Below the pieces are notes generated by a model. The model saw only the letters and a program-made list of their open reading frames with translations, had not been told where the DNA came from and did no database searches. Shown one piece after another: positions 1-8,524 of a stretch of DNA of 64,000 nucleotides. The DNA comes from JANYHH01 sp965249745 (lineage in GTDB: Bacteria > Deinococcota > Deinococci > Deinococcales > JAAFIG01): contig OZ252252.1 of assembly GCA_965249745.1 (NCBI GenBank), positions 4,216,001 through 4,280,000 of the forward strand, read 5' to 3'. Position 1 is the stretch's first letter. Each line of letters begins with the position of its first letter. A program made the translations under genes and the position numbers.

Positions 1-1
1 G

Positions 2-1141
2 CTGCAACCCGATTGCGACACGCTTCGCGTCTTCCCGGCGTTTTCGGAGAGCGACGCCAAACACGGGCGAATCGCCAGGGTGATCTGCGACATCGCCCTG
101 CCAGACGGGAAGCCCTTCGAGGGCGATCCACGAGGCGCGTTGAAGCGCACCCTCGAGCGAACCCGCAAGGCTGGGTTTGAGAATGCCTTTGTCGGAACTG
201 AGATGGAGTTCTTCCTGTTTCAACGCTCGAGCGCAGGCACGGCCACCACGGTCACGAACGATGCCGCCGGGTATTTTGATCTGGCTCCGATAGACAAGGG
301 TGAAGAGGCGCGCCGCGACATGGTGACAGTTCTGTTGGAGCTAGGCTTCAACGTCGAAGCCGCGCATCACGAGGTCGCACCCGGTCAGCACGAGATTGAT
401 TTCAAATACGCGGACGCGCTCACCACGGCCGACGCGATCAGCACCTTCAAATTCGTGGTCAAGCGCGTGGCGTTGGAACACAACCTGCACGCCACCTTCA
501 TGCCCAAACCAATCGAGGGCATCAATGGCAACGGGATGCACTTGCACCTGTCCCTGTTCAAAGGCAATCAAAACGCCTTCTTCGACGCGAAAGCGCAGTA
601 CCAGCTCTCTAAAAGTGCGCTGCACTTTATTGGCGGCATCTTGGAGCACGCGCCGGGCATGTTGGCGATCACCAATCCGCTCGTCAACAGTTACAAGCGG
701 CTCGTGCCGGGGTACGAAGCGCCGACCACCGTGGCTTGGAGCGCCAGCAACCGCAGCGCGATGATTCGCGTTCCGGCGCGACGCGGTGCGGGCACACGGG
801 CGGAGCTACGAATCCCAGATCCGACCGCCAACCCGTATTTAGCCCTCAGCGCCATCCTGGCCGCTGGTCTGAGTGGCATCGGGGAGAAAATGGAACCGCC
901 GCCACCGATTCAGCGCGACGTGTACGACATGAGCGTGCGCGACAAGCGCCGCCATAAAGTCAAAAACCTGCCGACCACGATGCGGGAAGCGCTGAACGAG
1001 TTAGAGGGGGACCGCGTGATTCGGGACGCGCTGGGCGATCACATCTACCACCATTACTTGGATGCCAAACGCGCCGAGTGGCAGTTGTACGCTAGCACCG
1101 TGCATCAGTGGGAGTTACATCGCTACCTCGAGATGCTGTGA
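2..1141 (+). CDS. glnA: Glutamine synthetase type I, 5' end outside window
   Basis: ATP-dependent synthesis of glutamine from glutamate and ammonia in the cytoplasm. The reading frame is already open at base 2, so the N-terminal beta-grasp part lies upstream. Visible type I motifs are TEMEFFLF (metal-binding glutamates), GNGMHLHLSL (ammonia/ATP site), the NRSAMIRVP stretch and RAELRIPDPTANPYLALSA. The position of the adenylylated tyrosine loop reads KNLPTTMREAL, without the NLYDLPPEE-type sequence, so adenylylation control is unlikely and the protein is of the alpha-like or a related group. It ends in TGA and is followed by a convergent marR gene. A close homologue with another gamma-glutamyl substrate cannot be excluded. 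Confidence 0.9.
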   Translation: MQPDCDTLRVFPAFSESDAKHGRIARVICDIALPDGKPFEGDPRGALKRTLERTRKAGFENAFVGTEMEFFLFQRSSAGTATTVTNDAAGYFDLAPIDKGEEARRDMVTVLLELGFNVEAAHHEVAPGQHEIDFKYADALTTADAISTFKFVVKRVALEHNLHATFMPKPIEGINGNGMHLHLSLFKGNQNAFFDAKAQYQLSKSALHFIGGILEHAPGMLAITNPLVNSYKRLVPGYEAPTTVAWSASNRSAMIRVPARRGAGTRAELRIPDPTANPYLALSAILAAGLSGIGEKMEPPPPIQRDVYDMSVRDKRRHKVKNLPTTMREALNELEGDRVIRDALGDHIYHHYLDAKRAEWQLYASTVHQWELHRYLEML

Positions 1142-1206
1142 TGGATGGGAGAGCGCTGAAAAGTGGTTCGTCGTGCCTGGGAACAATCTATCCGCTCAAA
1201 CCACTC

Positions 1207-1695
1207 CTATTGGTTGTTACCCGATTGGTCGTCTGACTGCGGTGCGGAGTAGCCCGGATGGACATCACGATCGAGCCGATGGACATCGGCGAGTTTTTCG
1301 AGCAGCTTGCCCAAAAGAATGCTCTCCTCCGCTGAGAGTGGCTCGAGCAAAGCCGCCTCGTGTTCTTGGCTGATTCGGCGCAGTTGGCTGAGCGTCTTTT
1401 GCCCCTCTTCGGTCAGGTTGAGTTCGTAGTTGCGGCGATCCTTTTCGCTGCGTGAGCGTGAGACCAGTTGCCGCGTCTCGAGCGAATCAATGAACGCGAC
1501 GACGCGGCTCGGAGGCGTTCCAAGTCGTTGCGCTAAAACTTGTTGGCTAATCGCTGGGTTGCGTGAGACCAAACGAAGGATTCCGGCGTCGCTGCGGCTT
1601 AGCCCTATCGCATTGACTCGATCACCGAACTGCTTGGCCGCGAAAGTACCCATCTGGGTGAGCAGGAACGCGGTTCGTCGAGAAGGTTGACTCAC
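1207..1695 (-). CDS. MarR-family transcriptional regulator
   Basis: A 162-residue winged-helix regulator. The MarR fold is visible: helix-turn-helix around residues 45-75 (QQVLAQRLGTPPSRVVAFID) and the wing with the family signature SRSRSEKDRRNYELNLTEEG (residues 80-99). GTG start at 1695, with only a weak ribosome binding site. It is divergent from a membrane-protein/NTF2-like gene pair, with a palindrome in the 54-bp gap that is the obvious operator. By family precedent it would repress itself and the divergent pair and be released by a small phenolic or lipophilic ligand; the ligand is unknown. Confidence 0.9.
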   Translation of the reverse strand: MSQPSRRTAFLLTQMGTFAAKQFGDRVNAIGLSRSDAGILRLVSRNPAISQQVLAQRLGTPPSRVVAFIDSLETRQLVSRSRSEKDRRNYELNLTEEGQKTLSQLRRISQEHEAALLEPLSAEESILLGKLLEKLADVHRLDRDVHPGYSAPQSDDQSGNNQ

Positions 1696-1713
1696 GATAT
1701 CAGTATAACTGAT

Positions 1714-1743
1714 TTGACAAAATGATTCGTATATGTAATCATT
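1714..1743. promoter_or_regulatory. Divergent promoter with MarR-type operator palindrome
   Basis: The gap holds a -35-like TTGACA (1714-1719, plus strand) followed by a perfect inverted repeat AATGATT-N9-AATCATT (1721-1727 and 1737-1743), a typical MarR operator geometry. A TATACT hexamer on the minus strand could serve the marR gene. The palindrome overlaps the expected promoter of the plus-strand gene starting at 1750. Confidence 0.6.
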
Positions 1744-1749
1744 ATATCT

Positions 1750-2475
1750 ATGAATGAATCAAAGGCTGGTGTACTTCGTGAACCTCGCCTCGAGTCTCGC
1801 CGCAACGATGGCCCCAACCCAGGCGTTTTGGCTCTGGTGAGTTTCCTCTTGTTGCTCGCTGGTCTAATCATCGGCGGGATAATCTCGCAGGGCGCGACTG
1901 ACTCGTCTCCTTTTGGTAGCACCGCCGAGGTGGCCCAGCGTCTACACGACCATTGGCTCGGCTTCCGTGTTGCGGCGCTCTTCCAGTTCGGATCGGCAAT
2001 CCCGCTCGGCATCTGCGCGGCCACGATCTACGCACGCCAGCTTCGGCTCGGCGTCCGCGTTCCCGGACCGAATATCGGTTTCTACGGCGGGATCGCCGCC
2101 TCAATATTCGTTGCCATCTCCGCGTTTCTGGTTTGGGTGCTGAGCCGTCCCGAGATCACGACCGACGCTACCCTGGCTCACGCCCTGTCGTACCTTTCTT
2201 TCATCACGGGCGGAGTCGGATTCGTCGTCAGCCTCGGCCTTCTGATCGCGGGCATCGCGGTTCCAAGTCTGATCCTGAAACTCGTTCCCGCTTGGTTCGC
2301 CTGGGCTGGGCTGGTGATCGCGGCGCTGTCCGAGCTGAGCTTTTTGTCAATGGTGGTCGAACCACTTCAGTACCTGCTTCCCATCGGTCGCTTCCTCGGG
2401 ATGATCTGGCTGATCGCGGCAGGATTCATACTCCCCCATCGCCGCACCGCACCACACCGGGAAGACCATTCGTGA
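1750..2475 (+). CDS. Multi-pass membrane protein (DUF4386-like), MarR neighbour
   Basis: A 241-residue integral membrane protein with about six hydrophobic segments (residues 27-47, 70-92, 108-130, 145-168, 172-195 and 205-225) and a polar N-terminal tail. No catalytic motif is seen; the overall pattern resembles the DUF4386 group of small membrane proteins, but I do not recognise it firmly. The start is ATG at 1750, directly after the predicted operator. The stop overlaps the GTG start of the next gene by four bases (GTGA), so the two are probably translationally coupled and jointly controlled by the divergent MarR protein. Confidence 0.75.
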   Translation: MNESKAGVLREPRLESRRNDGPNPGVLALVSFLLLLAGLIIGGIISQGATDSSPFGSTAEVAQRLHDHWLGFRVAALFQFGSAIPLGICAATIYARQLRLGVRVPGPNIGFYGGIAASIFVAISAFLVWVLSRPEITTDATLAHALSYLSFITGGVGFVVSLGLLIAGIAVPSLILKLVPAWFAWAGLVIAALSELSFLSMVVEPLQYLLPIGRFLGMIWLIAAGFILPHRRTAPHREDHS

Positions 2476-3008
2476 ACAGAATCTGCGTCCTCATCGCCCC
2501 AGTCATAGTCTCGTTGATCGCCTTCTCGAGCCTGACAAACGCCAACAGGCCTGCTAGCGCGACCGCCCTGAATCCCAAGCCATCGTCCAGCCGTGCGTTC
2601 CACCCTAAGAACGCCGCGCAAAAGGAGAGCAAAACCGTGGAACAGCAACTGAACGACCTGATTCAGCAGTTCATCGCCAACGAGCTTCGCCGCGACAACG
2701 CCGCGCTCAATGCGTTCCTGACCGACGACTTCCACCTCGTCGGTCCCGCCGGGTTCGTGCTGAACAAAACAGATTGGCTGGGCAGCCTCGCCTCTGGCAA
2801 TCTGAAACTCACCGCGCTCACGCTCAAAGGCGTCGCGGTGCGCGTGTACAATGACTCCGCTCTCGCCATCGGGACGCGTGAACAGACCGGCCAGTACGAG
2901 GACCGCGACGTGCAAGGCGAGTTCCGCGAGACGGTCATGCTCGTCCAGCAGGGTACACAGTGGCGGCTGGCCGGAGTTCACCTCAGCAACATCGCACCGG
3001 GTCGTTGA
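2472..3008 (+). CDS. Exported NTF2-like (SnoaL/DUF4440-type) protein
   Basis: A 178-residue protein read from a GTG that overlaps the stop of the upstream membrane-protein gene. Residues 1-26 form a signal peptide-like stretch (charged start, hydrophobic VLIAPVIVSLIAFSS, then NANRPASA). From about residue 57 the sequence has the pattern of an NTF2-like fold: VEQQLNDLIQQFIANELRRDN, then FLTDDFHLVGPAG, ending WRLAGVHLSNIAPG. This fold often binds small molecules or acts as a minor enzyme; the role here is unknown. The GTG start was chosen over upstream starts because it gives the signal peptide and the GTGA coupling. Confidence 0.75.
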   Translation: MNRICVLIAPVIVSLIAFSSLTNANRPASATALNPKPSSSRAFHPKNAAQKESKTVEQQLNDLIQQFIANELRRDNAALNAFLTDDFHLVGPAGFVLNKTDWLGSLASGNLKLTALTLKGVAVRVYNDSALAIGTREQTGQYEDRDVQGEFRETVMLVQQGTQWRLAGVHLSNIAPGR

Positions 3009-3071
3009 ACGCGCCTGAATTCACGGTTGCGTCAGGCTCGAGACAAAGATTCGAGATGCGGAGGAAAAACG

Positions 3072-3830
3072 ATGAATGCCCTCGAGAACAAGGTAGCGTT
3101 GGTCACAGGCAGTTCGCGCGGCATCGGCGCGGGCATCGCTAAGTTGTTCGCGCAGCGGGGCGCGAAGGTGGCGCTTCACGGCAGGGACACGCAGGCGCTC
3201 GCAACCGTGCGAGCCGAGATTGAGCGAGCTGGCGGTCAGGCCATCGAGTTCCAGGCCGATGTCACGAGCTTCAATGAAATCGAAGCCATGCGGCAACGGA
3301 TCGAAGTCGAACTCGGGCCGATTGACATTCTCGTGGCGAACGCGGGCGGCAGCTTCACCAAACCCGGCCCGCTCGAGGATACGACCGAGGAAGGCTGGCA
3401 CGCCTCGATCAACGGCAACCTGACTGGAACCTTTTTGACGATCAAAAGCATTTTACCCGGCATGAAAGCCCGGAAGTCCGGAAATATCGTCACGATTTCC
3501 TCAGCCGCCGCTCGTAGGCCGCACCCAGGCTCGCCTATGGCTTACGCCGCCGCCAAGGCGGGCGTGCAGGTGCTAACCCAGGACCTGGCGGCCCAAGTGG
3601 GTCCGTTCGGCATCCGCGCGAATTGCATCGCGCCAGAAACGATTCTGACCGAGCGAAACGAGGAGCGCATCCCGGCAAAGCAGCAGAAGACGCTCATTGA
3701 ATCGCACCCGATCCGGCGGCTAGGCACGCCCGAGGATGTAGCGCACGCGGCGCTCTACCTAGTTTCGGACGAATCTGCGTGGATCACTGGCATCGTCTTG
3801 GACGTAGCCGGAGGCTCAGTCCTGGTGTGA
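3072..3830 (+). CDS. Short-chain dehydrogenase/reductase (SDR)
   Basis: A 252-residue classical SDR, NAD(P)-dependent oxidoreductase. Motifs in order: dinucleotide-binding TGSSRGIG near the N-terminus, NAGG (about residue 90), catalytic serine in ISSAAA (about 140) and YAAAK (tyrosine/lysine, about 157). An arginine follows the second beta strand (HGRD), which favours NADP(H). The ATG at 3072 follows a purine-rich GGAGGAAA and was preferred to an earlier in-frame start. The substrate cannot be told; family members include 3-oxoacyl-ACP reductases and sugar or alcohol dehydrogenases. Convergent with the VOC gene downstream. Confidence 0.9.
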   Translation: MNALENKVALVTGSSRGIGAGIAKLFAQRGAKVALHGRDTQALATVRAEIERAGGQAIEFQADVTSFNEIEAMRQRIEVELGPIDILVANAGGSFTKPGPLEDTTEEGWHASINGNLTGTFLTIKSILPGMKARKSGNIVTISSAAARRPHPGSPMAYAAAKAGVQVLTQDLAAQVGPFGIRANCIAPETILTERNEERIPAKQQKTLIESHPIRRLGTPEDVAHAALYLVSDESAWITGIVLDVAGGSVLV

Positions 3831-3873
3831 GTATAAGGTTGTAGGCTCCAGGAATCGGCCAGCCTCGAGTCAC

Positions 3874-4236
3874 TCACTCCGGCTGGTTGATCTGCGCGAT
3901 CAGCCCGGCCGGGTGGCGCAGGAACGCCATGTGCGTGCGGTTGCCCTCGTTGAAGAACGGTTCGCGCTCAAAAACGTAACCAGTCTCGAGCAGTTCGGCG
4001 CATTTGGCGTTGATGTCCGTGACCTCGAAGGCGAGGTGCAAGAAACCCGGTGCGGGCTGCCCTGCGACTTGAACCAGTTCCAGGTCCATGCCGGTCGCCG
4101 GGTTGGTGATGAAAGCGGTCGGCATCCCATTGGCGTAATGCTTGCCGCGCCGCTTCAATTCAAACCCAAGCGTCTTGAAGGTCTCGAGTCCAGCTTCCAC
4201 GTCGTGAACCGCCAGCGCCACATGATCGAGCTTCAT
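3874..4236 (-). CDS. VOC-family (glyoxalase-like) protein, copy 1
   Basis: A 120-residue single vicinal-oxygen-chelate module: KLDHVALAVHDVEAGLETFK at the start (first metal histidine), ELVQVAG in the middle, FLHLAFEVTDI (second half) and MAFLRHPAGLIAQINQ at the end. The pattern is closest to methylmalonyl-CoA epimerase or lactoylglutathione lyase-like proteins; which reaction it catalyses is not clear. Start set at MKLDHVAL (4236), since the nine upstream residues are not part of the fold. A paralogue lies at 27987-28325. Confidence 0.8.
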   Translation of the reverse strand: MKLDHVALAVHDVEAGLETFKTLGFELKRRGKHYANGMPTAFITNPATGMDLELVQVAGQPAPGFLHLAFEVTDINAKCAELLETGYVFEREPFFNEGNRTHMAFLRHPAGLIAQINQPE

Positions 4237-4307
4237 GGTTTCCAGATTAACGCATTGGTTCAACCCGCGCTCAGCCGGGGTTCAACCCCACACGAAATTC
4301 TCATCGG

Positions 4308-5492
4308 GTGAAGACTCTTCTCGCCTTGACATTCGCCGCGACCGCTGCCGTCTCGAGTTTGACGCTGGCGCAGGCTCCGAAAGCCGCCGCCAAACCGGCC
4401 AAGTTCAGGCTGACCGTCAGCGTCTCTGAACCGTTCATCAGGAAGGGCAAGCTGGGGGTGCAAATCATCAAGAAAAGTTTCGCGCTGGATGCGGGGGCGA
4501 TAGCCCGCAGCCAGAAGTTCAATAAGATCAGCTCCAGTTTGGAGCCGAAACTTGGCAGCATTTTCAAGACGCTCACCAGGGAGGGTAAGGACGCCCGCTT
4601 CAATCTGGAGGCCGGTTCCTGGGTGGCGCGACAACGCAGCGCTTGGAAGGCGGACGCTGAGAAGACTCGAGCCAATATTTTGGCTGCCCTCAAAGCTGGT
4701 AAATCCTCGGCGGAGGTCGCGCTGACCGTGACCGCGCCGAAACGCAACGTCAAAAACTGGGCGGAGTCCGGCATCACCACGCTGTTCGGGAAGGGCATTA
4801 GCAGCTTCAAGGGATCGCCGAGCTTCCGAGTGCGGAACATTATCGTCGGCGCGTCCAAGCTGGACAACGATTACCTCAATAAGGGCGACGAGCTGGACTT
4901 CAACGCTTCGGTCGGTGACATCAACAAGGCCACCGGCTTCGTGGAGGGCTTCGTGATCGTCGGGGGTACCTTGGAGAAAGAAGACGGCGGCGGCATCTGC
5001 CAGGTCAGCACCACCCTGTTTCGCGCCGCGTACAACGCCGGGTTGCCAATCACCGAACGCCATGAGCACTCGCACCGGGTCAGCTATTACGACCCCGTGG
5101 GTTTCGAGGCGACCGTGTACGCCCCGGCGAAGAACCTGAAATTCAAGAACGACTCCGGCGGCACGTTGCTCATCCAAGCCGAGTGGGACGAGAAGGCGCA
5201 AACCCTGGGCTTTTACCTGTTCGGTCACGCCCCGGACCGCAAGGTGACAATCTCCAAACCAAGCATCAGCGATTTCAAACCCGCCGCCACCCCGAGTTAC
5301 ACGGCTGATCCGAAGATGCGTCTCGGCGCGGCGCGGCGGATTGACGTGCCAATGCAGGGCATGACGGCCGTCATCTCGAGGCAGGTTGTGATGGCGGACG
5401 GTAAGGTCAGGAAGGATACGACCAAAAGCGTCTACAAGCCCTGGGGCGCGGTTTACGCCGTGAACCCACGTGACTCGAGGCTAGGAAATTAA
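4308..5492 (+). CDS. VanW-family exported protein
   Basis: A 394-residue protein with a signal peptide (MKTLLALTFAATAAVSS..LAQA) read from a GTG at 4308. The VanW domain lies around residues 165-300, with the hallmark GGGICQVSTTLFRAA at about 227-241 and the following HEHSHRVSYYDPVGFEAT. VanW proteins occur next to glycopeptide-resistance genes and in many envelope loci; their activity is not established. The N-terminal 140 residues are a lysine-rich extracytoplasmic region without a recognised domain. It stands alone between the VOC gene and the CAP-domain gene. Confidence 0.88.
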   Translation: MKTLLALTFAATAAVSSLTLAQAPKAAAKPAKFRLTVSVSEPFIRKGKLGVQIIKKSFALDAGAIARSQKFNKISSSLEPKLGSIFKTLTREGKDARFNLEAGSWVARQRSAWKADAEKTRANILAALKAGKSSAEVALTVTAPKRNVKNWAESGITTLFGKGISSFKGSPSFRVRNIIVGASKLDNDYLNKGDELDFNASVGDINKATGFVEGFVIVGGTLEKEDGGGICQVSTTLFRAAYNAGLPITERHEHSHRVSYYDPVGFEATVYAPAKNLKFKNDSGGTLLIQAEWDEKAQTLGFYLFGHAPDRKVTISKPSISDFKPAATPSYTADPKMRLGAARRIDVPMQGMTAVISRQVVMADGKVRKDTTKSVYKPWGAVYAVNPRDSRLGN

Positions 5493-5540
5493 CTCAGGCC
5501 GACACGAGCGGCTGTTCGGGAGATTTCGTAGGGGGTTTGC

Positions 5541-6038
5541 ATGATTCCACTCGTGTTGCTGCTGGCGTTCAATCTAAACGCCGCGTGGCAGCCGATAGAA
5601 CTCGAGGTGATGGGTCGCGTCAATTACGCGCGGCAGCACGGCTTCAATTGCGATACCAAAGCCTACGGAGCCAAACCGATTCTGCCGCTTACGCCGCACC
5701 TAAAACTGCGCGCCGCCGCTCGAGGTCACGCGGCCGACATGCAGCGGCGCGGCTACTTCGAGCACACTGACCCGGATGGGTTAAAGGCGGCCGATCGGAT
5801 CGCCGCCGCCGGGTATGCGGCGTCACGCACCGGGGAGAACATCCTCGGCGGGCAGCGTTTGGGGAGTTCCGCGCGAAACGCTGTCAAGTGGTGGCTCGAG
5901 AGTCCAATTCATTGCCGAAACATCATGAATCCAATCTTCACGCAATTCGCGGCTGGGCACGTGTTCGTGCCAGGGGACGCGGCTGGAATTCAGCAGTACT
6001 GGGTGCTGAACTTTGCCACGCCCACCGTCGGTAAATAA
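5541..6038 (+). CDS. Secreted CAP-domain (YkwD/SCP-like) protein
   Basis: A 165-residue protein with a short hydrophobic N-terminus (MIPLVLLLAFNLNAAW) and a CAP domain: helix NYARQHG, the first histidine in ARGHAADMQRRGYFEHTDPDG (cavity histidine and FxHxxPdG motif), GENILGG, and the W-W-SPIHCRNIMNP segment typical of bacterial CAP proteins. Two cysteines (HGFNCDTK and IHCRN) could pair. CAP proteins are secreted; bacterial ones have been linked to spore coats and envelopes, but function is generally unknown. Confidence 0.88.
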   Translation: MIPLVLLLAFNLNAAWQPIELEVMGRVNYARQHGFNCDTKAYGAKPILPLTPHLKLRAAARGHAADMQRRGYFEHTDPDGLKAADRIAAAGYAASRTGENILGGQRLGSSARNAVKWWLESPIHCRNIMNPIFTQFAAGHVFVPGDAAGIQQYWVLNFATPTVGK

Positions 6039-6088
6039 TCCTCGAGCTTTCCCGTTTGTCCTTCAATTCCTCGTGTCAAAATACGTCC

Positions 6089-7255
6089 ATGTTCGATTAC
6101 TACAAGGCGCTGGATTCGCTGTCCTCCGACGAGCGAGACATTCACGCGCTGGCCCGCGAATTCGTGGACAAAGAGGTCATCCCGAACGTCGGCGCGTGGT
6201 GGGACGAGGGAACCCTCCCCAGGGAACTCCTCTCCCGCATGGGCGATCTGGGCTTCTTGGGACCGACCACGCCGGAGCAGTACGGCGGCGCGGGGGTCAG
6301 CAGCACCGCCTACGGATTGATCTGTTACGAATTGGAACGTGCTGACAGCGGCGTCCGCTCGAGCGCCAGCGTGCAGGGCAGTCTGGTGATGTACCCGATC
6401 CTGGCGTACGGCTCCGAGGGGCAGAAGCAGAAACTGCTGCCGGAACTGGCGAGCGGCCGCGTTATCGGCTGCTTCGGACTGACCGAATCCGACGGTGGCT
6501 CTGATCCCGCCGCGATGCGAACCAGGGCTGTCAAAGACGGTGATGGATACGTTCTGAACGGTTCCAAAATGTGGATCACCAACAGCCCGATTGCCGACCT
6601 CGCCGTGGTCTGGGCGAAACTCGAGACGGACGGCGACGATGTGATTCGCGGCTTCATCGTCCCCAGAGATGCTAAGGGGTTCAGCACCCCAAAAATCAAG
6701 CACAAGCAATCCCTGCGCGCCAGCATCACCGGCGAGATTGTGTTGGAAGATTGCCGCATCCCAGCCGAGAATCTGCTGCCAGGGTCAGGCGGTTTGAAAT
6801 CCCCGTTGGGCTGCCTCACCCAAGCCCGGTACGGCATCGCCTGGGGCGCGATTGGGGCCCTCGAGGCGGTTCTGACGGAATCGTTGGAGTACACCAAGAC
6901 TCGCACGACCTTTGGGAAGCCGATTGCCTCGAGACAGCTCGTGCAGGACAAGCTGACTTGGATGGCCACGCAACACACGCTGGGATTGCTGATGGCGGCG
7001 CGGCTGGGGCAGCACAAGGACGCGGGCACGATGAACTACGCCCAGGTCAGCATGGCCAAACGCAACAACGTCCGTGTCGCGCTGCAAGGCGCACGGCTGG
7101 CGCGGGAATTGCACGGCGGCAACGGCATCACCACCGAGTACCCGATCATCCGTCACATGCTGAATTTAGAGACGGTGGACACCTACGAGGGCACGCACGA
7201 CATTCATACCCTGATTGTGGGGCGAGATCTGACAGGCTTCAACGCGCTCGAGTGA
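6089..7255 (+). CDS. gcdH: Glutaryl-CoA dehydrogenase-like acyl-CoA dehydrogenase
   Basis: A 388-residue FAD enzyme of the acyl-CoA dehydrogenase family, expected to convert glutaryl-CoA to crotonyl-CoA with release of CO2. Signatures: CFGLTESDGGSDP (FAD/substrate loop), KMWITNSPIAD, GFSTPKI, ARYGIAWGAIGA, LHGGNGI and the catalytic-base segment TYEGTHDIH near the C-terminus, matching the GCDH subgroup well. ATG at 6089 was chosen because the upstream 11 residues are not conserved-looking. The last 96 bp (7160-7255) recur, diverged, at 7862-7957 on the far side of the toxin-antitoxin pair. Confidence 0.9.
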   Translation: MFDYYKALDSLSSDERDIHALAREFVDKEVIPNVGAWWDEGTLPRELLSRMGDLGFLGPTTPEQYGGAGVSSTAYGLICYELERADSGVRSSASVQGSLVMYPILAYGSEGQKQKLLPELASGRVIGCFGLTESDGGSDPAAMRTRAVKDGDGYVLNGSKMWITNSPIADLAVVWAKLETDGDDVIRGFIVPRDAKGFSTPKIKHKQSLRASITGEIVLEDCRIPAENLLPGSGGLKSPLGCLTQARYGIAWGAIGALEAVLTESLEYTKTRTTFGKPIASRQLVQDKLTWMATQHTLGLLMAARLGQHKDAGTMNYAQVSMAKRNNVRVALQGARLARELHGGNGITTEYPIIRHMLNLETVDTYEGTHDIHTLIVGRDLTGFNALE

Positions 7256-7291
7256 TAAAGCATTCCACAAAGGATCTGCCATTATATCTGA

Positions 7292-7525
7292 GTGAATTCC
7301 GTCAAGGTCAGTGTCACGATCAATCCAAGGCTGGCGCGCTTTGCGCGAGACTTCCAGGAACGCCACAAGGTTCGTACCCAGTCTGAAGTCATCGAACGCG
7401 CTCTGCTGGCCCTGAGCGCCGCAGAGCTTCGGGCAGAGTATGCCGAAACGGCCCTCGAGTACGCGCGGAGCGAAGATGTCAAGTTATGGGATGTAACCGT
7501 TGGAGACGGGATAGGCGTTGAGTAA
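7292..7525 (+). CDS. Ribbon-helix-helix antitoxin of a MazEF-type pair
   Basis: A 77-residue protein from GTG 7292. Residues 3-12 (VKVSVTINPR) form the DNA-binding beta strand and residues 13-42 (ARFARDFQERHKVRTQSEVIERAL) the two helices of a ribbon-helix-helix domain; the acidic C-terminal tail (EYARSEDVKLWDVTVG) would wrap the toxin. Its last codons overlap the toxin start (7518) by eight bases, the usual antitoxin-toxin arrangement. By family precedent it neutralises the MazF-like nuclease and represses its own promoter in the 36-bp gap after gcdH. Confidence 0.85.
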   Translation: MNSVKVSVTINPRLARFARDFQERHKVRTQSEVIERALLALSAAELRAEYAETALEYARSEDVKLWDVTVGDGIGVE

Positions 7526-7865
7526 ATCAATTAAGCGCGGCGAGATTTACTGGGTTGACCTCGATCCGTCACTTGGCAGCGAAGCCAGTAGAGTCAGACC
7601 CGCGCTGGTGGTCTCGAGCGATGCGAACAACGAATTGATGCCGCTCATCAGCGTCTCCCCAATCACCTCGAGCGTCCACCGAATTTACCGTTTCGAGGTG
7701 TATCTCAAAGCTGGCGAGGGCGGACTGACACGTGATTCCAAGGTGCAAATCCCGCAAACTCGAGCGGTCAATCTCGAACGGATTCAGGAGCGAATCGGAA
7801 CCGTCAACCAAAATGTATTGCTGGCTGTTTCAGCGGCGCTCAAACTTCATTTTGACCTCGATTGA
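7518..7865 (+). CDS. mazF: MazF/PemK-like mRNA interferase toxin
   Basis: A 115-residue toxin read from a TTG at 7518 that overlaps the antitoxin gene. MazF/PemK signature: RGEIYWVDLDPSLGSEASRVRPALVVSSD (conserved arginine and RPALVVS core), then ISVSPITS and the C-terminal VQIPQTRAVNLERI. Family members cut mRNA at short sequences to arrest growth. The stop codon (7863-7865) lies inside the second copy of the gcdH 3' end, so the pair sits exactly between two diverged copies of that 96-bp segment, pointing to acquisition as a cassette. Confidence 0.88.
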   Translation: MSKSIKRGEIYWVDLDPSLGSEASRVRPALVVSSDANNELMPLISVSPITSSVHRIYRFEVYLKAGEGGLTRDSKVQIPQTRAVNLERIQERIGTVNQNVLLAVSAALKLHFDLD

Positions 7866-7957
7866 ACCTCGAGACCGTGGACACCTACAAGGGTATGTAC
7901 GACATTCACGCGCTCATTGCGGAACGAGATCTAACGGGCTTTAACGCGCTCGAGTAA
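7862..7957 (+). pseudogene. Duplicated 3' end of gcdH downstream of the toxin gene
   Basis: Thirty-one codons plus stop that align without gaps to the last 96 bases of gcdH (7160-7255): about 76 of 96 bases match by hand count, with most differences at third positions. The catalytic glutamate of the TYEGTHDIH motif is lysine here (TYKGMYDIH), so it is a non-functional remnant. Equal length and synonymous divergence suggest that one copy came in with the toxin-antitoxin cassette from a related species. Confidence 0.85.
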
Positions 7958-8524
7958 ACCCGGTTGTTTTGGGCTTCACTCGATACCAACGCGGTGATTT
8001 GTTATCGCTCGAGTCGCCAAGGCGACTCTCAGGCAGGGGTCGGATTCGTCCTTTGTGGAAAATCAACACCGGGGTTCTCTGGACACAGCCTGGGTGCTGG
8101 ATAACAAATTTGAGCGGGTTAATCTACACTGACTTTGCCAACGCCTAAGGTAGAGACGGTTGCTGGCAGGGTCATCACTGCGACAATCGAAAAATGCTTC
8201 AATGGCCAAATACCAGGCATAGTTCTCCTCACTTCTCAACTGTTCGATGCTGGTTTTTAGTTGCAGCGGACGACGACTATTCCCGATCGCACGGTTTCGC
8301 AACACGCTTCTGGATACGCCAACGCAGAGGCGATTTGAGAACGAGCGATTCGTCCTATTGATAACAGCACGATTCGGCTAACCCATGTTTGCGTCGTAGA
8401 CGCACTTTATTGTCTTCAAACGTTAACCTGACTACGCCGAACTCAGTAAGACAGCGACCATCAGCCATCGTTTCAAGTTCTTGTTTACTATGCTCGGTTC
8501 TCCCTTTAACAGACCCTGGCTGAG
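7958..8524. other. 567-bp gap without a convincing gene
   Basis: Short open frames on the minus strand have no recognisable similarity, poor starts, and few CTCGAG sites. It holds a perfect GAGTCGCC-AA-GGCGACTC hairpin (8011-8028) without a T-run, and a 49-bp segment (8401-8449) related to 19087-19134. It looks like a site where older sequence has decayed. Confidence 0.5.
8401..8449. repeat. Dispersed degenerate repeat, copy 1
   Basis: About 75 percent identical by eye to 19087-19134, sharing CGCAC at one end and GCCGAACTCAGTAA at the other. In one minus-strand frame both copies read F-G-(V/R)-(V/I)-R-L-T-F, so they may be remnants of the same coding element. Confidence 0.45.
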
